Origin: Mycolicibacterium vaccae NBRC 14118 = CIP 105934 | GTDB taxonomy: Bacteria > Actinomycetota > Actinomycetes > Mycobacteriales > Mycobacteriaceae | Length of the DNA stretch: 64,000 nucleotides | NCBI RefSeq assembly: GCF_001552715.1 | Contig: NZ_BCRS01000005.1 | Location: 1 to 64,000, forward strand | Reading direction: 5' to 3' | Shown here: piece by piece, positions 48,046 to 55,397 of the stretch | Layout of the letters: every line of letters starts with the position of its first letter | Position numbering within the stretch: position 1 is the stretch's first letter | Notes under the pieces: model-generated | Told to the model about the DNA's origin: nothing | The model's database searches: none | Seen by the model: only the letters and a program-made list of their open reading frames with translations | Made by a program: the position numbers and the translations under genes

Positions 48046-48204
48046 AGCTGCACACTAAATCAGGGCGTGCAGCCACAGACGACCAACTCGTAGGTCGGGT
48101 TACGGGAGATCAGGCGTGGGGCAGCGCGAGCTGGCCGAAGTGCGACCTGTGACGACGCTGGAGCAGGTAGCGGAGCCACCGAACATCAAGTAACACAGTG
48201 ATCC

Positions 48205-48612
48205 TTACGCAGTCTTGGTGAGCAGGGGGAGGAGTTGACGGCGCGCGACCGCAGCGTCGGCGAAGTCGTTGAGCGCCTCGGGGACCGAGCCCGCCGCCGG
48301 GAAGTCGATGCCGGCCTCGCGCAGCGTCTGCTCGACCGCGCGGCTGGCGATCATCGACCATTCCACGCCGGCGGCCGTGCACACGTCGTCGACCGCAAAC
48401 AGCAGCGAAACCGCTTCGCGGGTAAAGGATTCAACCCCGCCGAGGTCGAGCACGAAAGGCTTCTCGGCGAGGATGAAACGGTCGGTGTACTCGCTGGCGG
48501 GCCCCACGTTGCCCTCGTCGAGACGACCGGAGATCGTCACGACGGTGGCCAACTGGCGGCAGTGTGCCCGAATACCTGCGCCATCGCAGTGAAACGTCGG
48601 ATTGCCGTACAT
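48205..48612 (-). CDS. STAS-domain protein (anti-sigma-factor antagonist-like)
   Basis: The 135-residue protein reads VTISGRLDEGNVGPASEYTDRFILAEKPFVLDLGGVESFTREAVSLLFAVDDVCTAAGVEW, the STAS fold of anti-anti-sigma factors; the phospho-acceptor Ser lies in the VESFTREAVSLL loop (F-T rather than the classical S). The ATG at 48612 is chosen because GAGGGAGG precedes it. There is no kinase gene adjacent. It probably takes part in a stress sigma-factor partner-switch. Confidence 0.75.
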   Translation of the reverse strand: MYGNPTFHCDGAGIRAHCRQLATVVTISGRLDEGNVGPASEYTDRFILAEKPFVLDLGGVESFTREAVSLLFAVDDVCTAAGVEWSMIASRAVEQTLREAGIDFPAAGSVPEALNDFADAAVARRQLLPLLTKTA

Positions 48613-48762
48613 CGCAGCCTCCCTCGATCCAGTGGTGACACAGGCGCCGGTTGTGGCGCTATGTAGATCAAGGTAATGAGCCAATCTAAGGCCGCTGGGT
48701 GTATCTACTAATACTTCGGTAAGAACTCTGGGCGGCGCTCATAGCAAACTCGCCGGTAACAT

Positions 48763-49998
48763 TCACCGCCGCAACTGCTGGGATCCGGTGTAGTTGACCC
48801 ACGGGTCGTAGTCGGCCAGCAGCCCCTCCTGCGCGGGCCGTGCGTCCTCGGCGACATGCTGGAGGTTGATCCGGATCCGGTACCAGATCGAGCTCGGCCC
48901 GCGCATGCCGTCGACGAGAACATCTGTGGGCTCCAGCTTTTCGGCCGCGGCGGGATACTTCTCCCGCCACTGCTGCAGGGCGGCCATCGCCTCGTCCCGG
49001 GTCTTGGTCCGGGCGATCTCGATGAGCGGCATCGCCGAGACCCGACGGCCGTCGGCGGATTTGCGGGCACCTTTGGGTGCCTTCTCGGCAGGTCCCAGCC
49101 GGTCGGCGAGGTCGAGCAGCGCCTGCAGGCTGCCTGCGGCGTCGTCCATGCCCTCCCACGGGTCCCCGCGTTCGGCGAACCGCCGCGGCACCGTGCGCAC
49201 GGTGAACTCCTCGGGCCGGCAGCCGCCGACCTCGTCCCAGGACAACGGCGTGGACACCCGCGCGTCCGGGGTGGCGCGCACCGAGTACGCCGACGCGACG
49301 GTGCGGTCCTTGGCGTTCTGGTTGAAGTCGACGAACACGCCGTGGCGTTCCTCCTTCCACCACCGGGCGGTCGCCGATTCCGGTGCCCGCCGCTCCACCT
49401 CGCGGGCCACCGCCTCGGCGGCGAGCCGGACCAGCTTGAACGGCCAGTCGCGGTGGATGCGCGCGTAGATGTGGAAGCCGCGCGAACCCGAGGTCTTGGG
49501 CCACGCCGCCAGCCCGTGGTCCTCCAGCACCTCGCGGGCGACGAACGCGACGTCGAGGATCTGGCGCCACCCGACCCCGGGCATCGGGTCGAGGTCGACG
49601 CGCAACTCGTCGGGATGTTCGAGGTCGTCCGCACGCACCGGGTGCGGGTTCAGATCGACACAGCCGAGGTTGACCGCCCAGATCAGGCCGGCCGGATCGC
49701 GCAGCACCGCCTCCTTGGCCGAGGTGCCCGAGGCGTACTTCAGCTCGGCGACGTCGACGAAGGCCGGCCGTTTCTCGGGGGCGCGCTTCTGGAAGACGGC
49801 CTCCTGCTCGATGCCCTTGACGAACCGCTTCAGGATCATCGGCCGGTCCCGCACGCCGCGCAGCGCACCGTCGGCCACCGCGGCGTAGTAGTGCATCAGG
49901 TCGAGCTTGGTCAGCCCGAGGTCGGCGTACACCACTTTGTCGGGATGGGTGATCGGCACCTGCTCGCCCGCGATCTCGAACGACTCGCGGGCGGCCAT
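48763..49998 (-). CDS. polD2: LigD-type primase-polymerase (PolD2/Rv0269c-like)
   Basis: The 411-residue stand-alone POL domain reads VPITHPDKVVYADLGLTKLDLMHYYAAVADGALRGVRDRPMILKRFVKG, HPDELRVDLDPMPGVGW with the paired metal Asps, KTSGSRGFHIYARI for the triphosphate and PLSWDEV. There are no ligase or nuclease domains. It belongs to the archaeo-eukaryotic primase family and adds nucleotides, often ribonucleotides, during break repair. The position next to the fadD2-like gene matches Rv0269c. The ATG at 49998 has GGAGAA upstream. Confidence 0.85.
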   Translation of the reverse strand: MAARESFEIAGEQVPITHPDKVVYADLGLTKLDLMHYYAAVADGALRGVRDRPMILKRFVKGIEQEAVFQKRAPEKRPAFVDVAELKYASGTSAKEAVLRDPAGLIWAVNLGCVDLNPHPVRADDLEHPDELRVDLDPMPGVGWRQILDVAFVAREVLEDHGLAAWPKTSGSRGFHIYARIHRDWPFKLVRLAAEAVAREVERRAPESATARWWKEERHGVFVDFNQNAKDRTVASAYSVRATPDARVSTPLSWDEVGGCRPEEFTVRTVPRRFAERGDPWEGMDDAAGSLQALLDLADRLGPAEKAPKGARKSADGRRVSAMPLIEIARTKTRDEAMAALQQWREKYPAAAEKLEPTDVLVDGMRGPSSIWYRIRINLQHVAEDARPAQEGLLADYDPWVNYTGSQQLRR

Positions 49999-50054
49999 TT
50001 CTCCATCGTAAGGTTCCAAACCGCGATGCGACGCCCGTCACATATGGTTGACGC

Positions 50055-51746
50055 ATGTCCAGATTCAGCGAACTTCCGTTGCAGGTCGCCGCCAAGGCCC
50101 AACAGACCGTCGGCAAGTATCTCGACCGCGGATCGGCCGAGCTGCACTATGCGCGCAAGATGTTCGAGGCAGGTGCGCTGAAGCTGGAGCCGCCGCAGGA
50201 CGTCGCCGCGTTCGTGGCCGACATGAGGCGCTGGGGTGAGTTCGGAATGATCCCTGCGCTCAACGCACGTCGTTACCCGAACCGCACCGCGATCATCGAC
50301 GACTTCGGCGAGATGACGTTCAAGGAACTCGACGACGCGGCCAACGCGGTGGCCAACGGGCTGTTGGCCAAGGGCGTCAAGGGCGGCGACGGCGTGGCGA
50401 TCCTGGCCCGCAACCACCGCTGGTTTCTCGTCTCGGTGTATGCCACAGCGAAGACGGGCGGCCGCATCATCCTGCTCAACAGTGAGTTCTCCGGGCCGCA
50501 GATCAAGGAGGTGTCCGAACGCGAGGGCGCCAAGCTGATCATTTTCGACGACGAGTACACCGCCGCCGTCGCCGCGGCGGAACCCGAACTCGGCAAGCTG
50601 CGCTCGCTCGGGGTGAATCCCGACAAACAGGAGCCCTCGGGCAGCACCGACGAGACGCTCGAGGAGCTGATCGCGCGCACCAGCTCGAACCCGCCGCCGA
50701 AGGTCACCAAGCATTCGTCGATCATCATCCTGACCAGCGGCACCACCGGGACGCCGAAGGGCGCCAACCGCAGCGCCCCGCCGTCGCTGGCCCCGATCGG
50801 CGGCGTGCTGTCGGCGGTGCCGTTCAAGTCCCAGGAGATCACCTCGCTGCCGGCGCCGATGTTCCACGCGCTCGGATTCCTGCACTCGACGATCGCGATG
50901 ATGCTCGGCTCGACGCTGGTGCTGCGCCGCCGGTTCAAGCCGGCCACCGTGCTCGCCGACATCGAAAAGCACAGGGCCACCGCGATCGTCGTGGTGCCGG
51001 TGATGCTGTCGCGGATGCTCGACGAGTTGGACAAGTCCTCCCCGAAGCCCGACCTGTCGTCGCTGCGGATCGTGTTCGTCTCGGGTTCTCAGCTGGGTGC
51101 CGAGCTGGCCACCCGCGCGCTCAAGGAGCTCGGCCCGGTCATCTACAACCTCTACGGTTCCACCGAGGTCGCGTTCGCGACGATCGCCGGGCCGCAACAT
51201 CTTTCGATCAACCCGGCGACGGTCGGGCCGGTGGTCAAGGGGATGAAGGTCCGGATCCTCGACGACAACGGCAACGACGTGCCGCGCGGGGAGGTGGGCC
51301 GGATCTTCGTCGGCAACTTTTTCCCGTTCGAGGGTTACACCGGCGGTGGCGGCAAGCAGATCATCGACGGGCTGCTGTCCTCGGGCGACGTCGGCTATTT
51401 CGACGACAACGACCTGCTCTACGTCAGCGGCCGCGACGACGAGATGATCGTCTCCGGCGGCGAGAACGTGTTCCCCGCCGAGATCGAGGATCTGGTCGGC
51501 GGCCATCCCGAGGTGGTGGAGGCGACCGCGATCGGCGTCGAGGACAAGGAGTGGGGTCACCGGCTGCGTTGCTTCGTGGTCAAGGCCGAGGGCGCGACGG
51601 TCGACGAGGACGCGATCAAGGCCTACGTCCGCGACAACCTGGCCCGCTACAAGGTCCCGCGCGAGGTGATCTTCCTCGACGAGCTGCCCCGCAACCCCAC
51701 GGGCAAGATCCTCAAGCGCGCGCTGCGCGAGCTCGCTATCGACTAG
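50055..51746 (+). CDS. fadD2: Acyl-CoA synthetase (FadD2-like)
   Basis: The 563-residue AMP-forming ligase has the P-loop-like IIILTSGTTGTPKGANRS, FVSGSQLGAELATRALKELGPVIYNLYGSTEVAFATIA, LSSGDVGYFDDNDLLYVSGRDDEMIVSGGENVFPAEIE and the C-terminal Lys in PRNPTGKILKRAL. An N-terminal extension (about 70 residues; AELHYARKMFEAGALKLEPP) is typical of FadD2 and FadD12. Placement beside the Rv0269c-like gene supports FadD2. It activates fatty or branched acids as CoA thioesters in the cytoplasm. Confidence 0.85.
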   Translation: MSRFSELPLQVAAKAQQTVGKYLDRGSAELHYARKMFEAGALKLEPPQDVAAFVADMRRWGEFGMIPALNARRYPNRTAIIDDFGEMTFKELDDAANAVANGLLAKGVKGGDGVAILARNHRWFLVSVYATAKTGGRIILLNSEFSGPQIKEVSEREGAKLIIFDDEYTAAVAAAEPELGKLRSLGVNPDKQEPSGSTDETLEELIARTSSNPPPKVTKHSSIIILTSGTTGTPKGANRSAPPSLAPIGGVLSAVPFKSQEITSLPAPMFHALGFLHSTIAMMLGSTLVLRRRFKPATVLADIEKHRATAIVVVPVMLSRMLDELDKSSPKPDLSSLRIVFVSGSQLGAELATRALKELGPVIYNLYGSTEVAFATIAGPQHLSINPATVGPVVKGMKVRILDDNGNDVPRGEVGRIFVGNFFPFEGYTGGGGKQIIDGLLSSGDVGYFDDNDLLYVSGRDDEMIVSGGENVFPAEIEDLVGGHPEVVEATAIGVEDKEWGHRLRCFVVKAEGATVDEDAIKAYVRDNLARYKVPREVIFLDELPRNPTGKILKRALRELAID

Positions 51747-51876
51747 CCCGGCTCGTGAACTGTTCGCATCGCGAGTCTGAAGAAGATGCCGACGATCGGC
51801 CGGCTTCTCGACAACAACCTCAGATTCGCGGGGCGGGCGAGGGAATAGTCCTTCGACCGCAGCCGTCTACCCGTGG

Positions 51877-52656
51877 ATGAACATCGATCTGACCGGTAAG
51901 ACCGCACTCGTCACCGGCTCGACCCAGGGCATCGGTCTGGCCATCGCCGGGTCGCTGGCCGCCGCCGGGGCCCGCGTCGCGGTGAACGGGCGCAGCCGCG
52001 ACCGGGTCGACGAGGCCGTCGCGACGCTCGAGGGCGACGTCTTCGGCGTCGCGGCCGATGTGGCCGACGCCGACGGCGCGCAGACACTGGTGGACGCGCT
52101 GCCGCAGGTCGACATCCTGGTGAACAACCTCGGAATCTTCGGCGCGGTACCGGCCGGTGAGATCACCGACGAGCTGTGGCGCACCTTCTTCGAGGTCAAC
52201 GTCCTGGCCGCGGCCCGGCTGATCCGGCACTATCTGCCGGGGATGGTGAGCCGCGGCTGGGGCCGGGTGCTGCAGATCGCCAGCGACTCGGCGATCGTCA
52301 CGCCCCACGAGATGATCCACTACGGGGTGTCCAAGACCGCGCTGCTGGCGTTGTCGCGCGGGTACGCCAAGGAGGCGTCCGGCACCGGGGTCACGGTGAA
52401 CTCGGTGATCGCCGGGCCCACACACACCGCCGGGGTCGAGGACTTCGTCTATCAGCTGGTGGACCGCTCGGTGCCGTGGGAGCAGGCCCAGCGCGAGTTC
52501 ATCCGGCTGCACCGGCCGCAGTCGCTGATCGGCCGGCTGATCGAGCCGCAGGAGATCGCGAACATGGTCACCTATCTCGCCTCGCCGCTGGCGTCGGCGA
52601 CGACCGGCGGTGCACTGCGGGTGGACGGCGGCTACGTCGACGCGATCCTGCCCTGA
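51877..52656 (+). CDS. SDR family oxidoreductase
   Basis: A classical SDR of 259 residues: VTGSTQGIGLAIAGSLAAAGARVAVNGR for the cofactor with an Arg suggesting NADP, LVNNLGIF, VLQIASDSAIVTPHEMIHYGVSKTALLAL with Ser and Tyr-x-x-x-Lys, and GGALRVDGGYVDAIL. Upstream (51747-51876) nothing is seen. It is convergent with a small membrane-protein gene, with only 4 bp between the stops. The substrate is unknown. Confidence 0.88.
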   Translation: MNIDLTGKTALVTGSTQGIGLAIAGSLAAAGARVAVNGRSRDRVDEAVATLEGDVFGVAADVADADGAQTLVDALPQVDILVNNLGIFGAVPAGEITDELWRTFFEVNVLAAARLIRHYLPGMVSRGWGRVLQIASDSAIVTPHEMIHYGVSKTALLALSRGYAKEASGTGVTVNSVIAGPTHTAGVEDFVYQLVDRSVPWEQAQREFIRLHRPQSLIGRLIEPQEIANMVTYLASPLASATTGGALRVDGGYVDAILP

Positions 52657-52660
52657 CGCC

Positions 52661-52981
52661 TCACGAGGAGAACGCCGCCGCGGCCGGCACGGCCAGGGTG
52701 AGCAGCATCAGCAGCAGCAGGAACCAGGCTGCGCCCTGCCACGCGGTCCAGCCGTTGCCCGCTTTCCACTGGCGGTAGGTGCGCAGCAGTGCGCCGACAC
52801 CGCCGGCGAACAGGAACACCGGCACCAGCGACGCGCTGAACACCGAGCTGCGGTCACCGAACGCGTAGACGGCGAACGCGATCGCCGCCAGTACGACGAC
52901 CACGAGGGCGTAGGTCACCGCGGCCCGGTACTCCCCGGGCTGGTTGAACCGCTTCTCGACGAAATCACGATCATTCGACAT
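52661..52981 (-). CDS. Small membrane protein with three transmembrane helices
   Basis: The 106-residue protein has a short polar start (MSNDRDFVEKRFNQPGEYR) and three hydrophobic helices (VTYALVVVVLAAIAFAVYAF, FSASLVPVFLFAGGVGALL and WFLLLLMLLTLAVPAAAAF). No family is recognised. It is the last gene of the minus-strand group peptide/cupin/ferredoxin-like/membrane, 38 bp after the ferredoxin-like gene, and could be its membrane partner (inference). Confidence 0.6.
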   Translation of the reverse strand: MSNDRDFVEKRFNQPGEYRAAVTYALVVVVLAAIAFAVYAFGDRSSVFSASLVPVFLFAGGVGALLRTYRQWKAGNGWTAWQGAAWFLLLLMLLTLAVPAAAAFSS

Positions 52982-53019
52982 CGCGGGTGGGGTTCCCGTG
53001 CGCGCGCCGGGCAAACCGG

Positions 53020-53904
53020 TCAGCTGCTGATCGACCGCAGCCCGAAGGTGCGGACCGGGCCCGCGGTCGCCGCGCGGCACTGCGAGAACAGTGGTGCGGA
53101 CATCGCCTGGTCCAGAAGCACGGTGATAGTGCCGGTCTCGGCGGCCAACACCACCTCGATCGCGTCGTCGACGGGTTCGACGGCGACCGGGGGCAGCGCG
53201 TCGATGCGGTCCTCGCCGAGGGCCTCGCGCGCGAAATGCTGTGCGGCCTGGACGGCGTGCGGGAGTGAGGTCCGGCCGCGCAGAAAGCGGTCGTCGAGTC
53301 TTCCGTCCAGATAGAGCCGGACCAGCCCGGCGGCGTCGGTGTGGTCGACGCGTCCGTAGCAGAGACCCTCGGGCAGGATCAGCATCGTCGCGGCGAACCG
53401 GTCACCGCCCAGATGCGAACACTCCCAAGTGCTTTCGGGAAACTCCGTGGCGATGGCGGCCGCCGCGGCGCGCCCACGCACCGCGCAGCACTGGTCGTGC
53501 CTGCCGTGGGCGCAGACGGCCACCAGTGGGCCTTCGGTCTCGGCGCCGTCGGCGCCGTCGAGGTCGATGTCGAGGTAGTCGCGTGCACTGTCGACCTCGC
53601 CGTGGCGCAGCGCGTGCCCGCCCACCTCCGCCCTGGCCACGAACCATCGCCAGCGCGGCGTCTCCTGGCGACGGCCGGGCCGTCGGATCGCCGCGATCCG
53701 CATCCCGGCGGACTCGGCGCGACGCACGATCGCGCGGCCGAGGCCGGCGTCGATGCACGTCGGCGACTCGAGGAAGGCCGACGGGCCCCAGCCTCCCTCC
53801 AGTTCCAGCAGCAGCCACCTCGAACCCGCCGACGCAGTGCCGTACATCGGTTCGCCACGGGTCAGCGACTGGTCGCTGCACGGCGGGCGTGTCCCGGACG
53901 TCAC
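53020..53904 (-). CDS. Sucrase/ferredoxin-like family protein
   Basis: The 294-residue protein has the thioredoxin-like ferredoxin pattern: VAVCAHGRHDQCCAVRGRAAAAA, with C-x8-C-C, and ECSHLGGDRFAATMLILPEGLCYGRVD. These cysteines would bind a [2Fe-2S] cluster, though the distance of the fourth ligand is not certain. The GTG start overlaps the cupin gene stop (GTGA), so the two are translated together. An electron-transfer role for the cupin oxygenase is an inference. Confidence 0.78.
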   Translation of the reverse strand: MTSGTRPPCSDQSLTRGEPMYGTASAGSRWLLLELEGGWGPSAFLESPTCIDAGLGRAIVRRAESAGMRIAAIRRPGRRQETPRWRWFVARAEVGGHALRHGEVDSARDYLDIDLDGADGAETEGPLVAVCAHGRHDQCCAVRGRAAAAAIATEFPESTWECSHLGGDRFAATMLILPEGLCYGRVDHTDAAGLVRLYLDGRLDDRFLRGRTSLPHAVQAAQHFAREALGEDRIDALPPVAVEPVDDAIEVVLAAETGTITVLLDQAMSAPLFSQCRAATAGPVRTFGLRSISS

Positions 53905-55106
53905 GCCGGCACCACCACGCCTTCGCGCAGGAGTCGGCGCACCAGCACGGTGCCGTCGGCGTGGTCCACACCCGGCAGTGAACCCGCGTCGGTGACCCCG
54001 CCGCCGAGGATCTCGCCGAGCGCAGGCGCACACAGGGCGGGGAAGGTGATCGTCTTGTCCGCCAACCGGATCGACACCCGCCCGTCGGCGCCGTGCTGCA
54101 CGGTCGCGCACAGACCGCGGCGGCACCGCACCCGCACCGTGTCGGCGCGGTCGGCCGCCCTAAGCGTCTGGAGCGGCCGGACGGACTCGGGCCGGGTCCT
54201 CGACCCGTGCCGGTCGATCAGCCGATCGGCCGCGGCGGCGCTGAGCGTCGCGGCGTCGTCGCGCAGGTGCGTGACGATCTCCGCGATCACCTTGGCCGCG
54301 GTCGCGGCCATCGCGTTGCCGTCGACCGGGTCGATGCCCAGCGGCAGCGGGGCGCGGAACTCGTCGGAGCGGCTCAGTTCGTCGAGGACCGCCCGCGCGA
54401 CGTCCACCCCTGTCGTCGCGGACACGCCGATCGTCAGGTGGATCGAGGTCGTGTCGAGTGCCTGCGCCGCATGCACCCACCCACGCGGCAGATAGAGCGC
54501 GTCGCCGGCGGCCAGCTCGGCGTCGATCACCGGATCGGCGGTGACCCGCTCCTCGATGCGCGCGCGATGGTCGGTCCACGGCTGGTTCGGCAGCGGGTGC
54601 AGGTGAACCGGTTCGTGCACGATCCAGCGCTTGCGGCCCGACACCTGCAGGACGAACACGTCGTGGACGTCGTAGTGGAAGTCGAAGCCGCGATTGCCCG
54701 GCGGGGTGATGTAGGCGTTGGCCTGCACCGGATGCCCGATGTCGGCCACGGCCTGCCCGACGAACTCGATCAACGGCGGCCACAGCCGGTGCAGGCCCTG
54801 CAGCACGACCGTCGCGCCGGAGCCGAGTTCGGTCAGCACCTTGGCCGGGTCCACCTGGTCGGTGATCTCCGCGCCGAATCCGGCCGGGCCGAGGTAGGAG
54901 TCCTTGGCCAGGACCTGCCCCTCCTTGGCGAGCCGGATGAACGGCGCGCGCACCCCGCGCTCCGCGATCAGCTCGTCCACCGTCTCCGGGGAGAGCAGGT
55001 CGACGAAGTCGCGGGGCAGCGTCTTCGCCGGGCTCAGCAGCGGCTTGCGCCCCCAGTATTCGGCGGCGAAGGCATCGGGGGCGATGCCGATGCAACGGCT
55101 GAGCAC
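53901..55106 (-). CDS. Cupin-4/JmjC-type oxygenase (ribosomal-oxygenase-like)
   Basis: The 401-residue protein begins FAAEYWGRKPLLSPAKTLPRDFVDLLSPETVDELIAERG, as in MINA53/NO66/YcfD relatives, and has GFDFHYDVHDVFVLQVSGRKRWIVHEP with the His-x-Asp iron motif, then GDALYLPRGWVHAAQALDTTSIHLTIGV with the second His. It should be an Fe(II)/2-oxoglutarate dioxygenase that hydroxylates a protein or peptide. The gene starts 9 bp behind the repeat-peptide gene and overlaps the ferredoxin-like gene. The neighbouring peptide is therefore a candidate substrate. Confidence 0.85.
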   Translation of the reverse strand: MLSRCIGIAPDAFAAEYWGRKPLLSPAKTLPRDFVDLLSPETVDELIAERGVRAPFIRLAKEGQVLAKDSYLGPAGFGAEITDQVDPAKVLTELGSGATVVLQGLHRLWPPLIEFVGQAVADIGHPVQANAYITPPGNRGFDFHYDVHDVFVLQVSGRKRWIVHEPVHLHPLPNQPWTDHRARIEERVTADPVIDAELAAGDALYLPRGWVHAAQALDTTSIHLTIGVSATTGVDVARAVLDELSRSDEFRAPLPLGIDPVDGNAMAATAAKVIAEIVTHLRDDAATLSAAAADRLIDRHGSRTRPESVRPLQTLRAADRADTVRVRCRRGLCATVQHGADGRVSIRLADKTITFPALCAPALGEILGGGVTDAGSLPGVDHADGTVLVRRLLREGVVVPA

Positions 55107-55115
55107 AGCAGCGGC

Positions 55116-55298
55116 TCAGGCGGTGCCGTCGGCGCCGCCGTCGTGTCCTTCGGGGTTGCTGCCGCCGTCGGCGGTGCCCTCACCGTCGGCGGTGCCGTCG
55201 GCGCCGCCGTCGTGTCCCTCGGGATTGCTGCCGCCGTCGGCCGTGCCTTCGCCGCCGCCGCCGGGCGTGGTGGTCATGTCATCGTCGTCGAGTGCCAT
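55116..55298 (-). CDS. Repeat peptide, 60 residues, candidate substrate of the adjacent cupin oxygenase
   Basis: A short leader (MALDDDDMTTTPGGGG) is followed by two identical 21-residue repeats, EGTADGGSNPEGHDGGADGTA, separated by DG. The repeats differ at four bases, all synonymous (Glu, Thr, Asn and Glu codons), so the amino-acid sequence has been kept by selection. Each unit has one His, one Asn-Pro and several Asp-Gly pairs. There is no Cys and no hydrophobic segment. A GGAAAGAG site precedes the ATG. It is the first gene of the minus-strand operon. Function as a modified peptide is an inference. Confidence 0.65.
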   Translation of the reverse strand: MALDDDDMTTTPGGGGEGTADGGSNPEGHDGGADGTADGEGTADGGSNPEGHDGGADGTA

Positions 55299-55397
55299 GG
55301 GAGTCTCTTTCCGCTGTGATCCCGTGCGGGATCTCCGCTGCGCGGGCTGCGCGCGATGGGATTGCCCTGCCCAAGTTCACTCGAAACACCGGGCCCG

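Noticed and set aside
55116..55298. Repeat peptide ORF as a mere low-complexity artefact
   Set aside because: It has a start with a ribosome site, sits 9 bp upstream of the cupin gene, and its two repeats differ only by silent changes.
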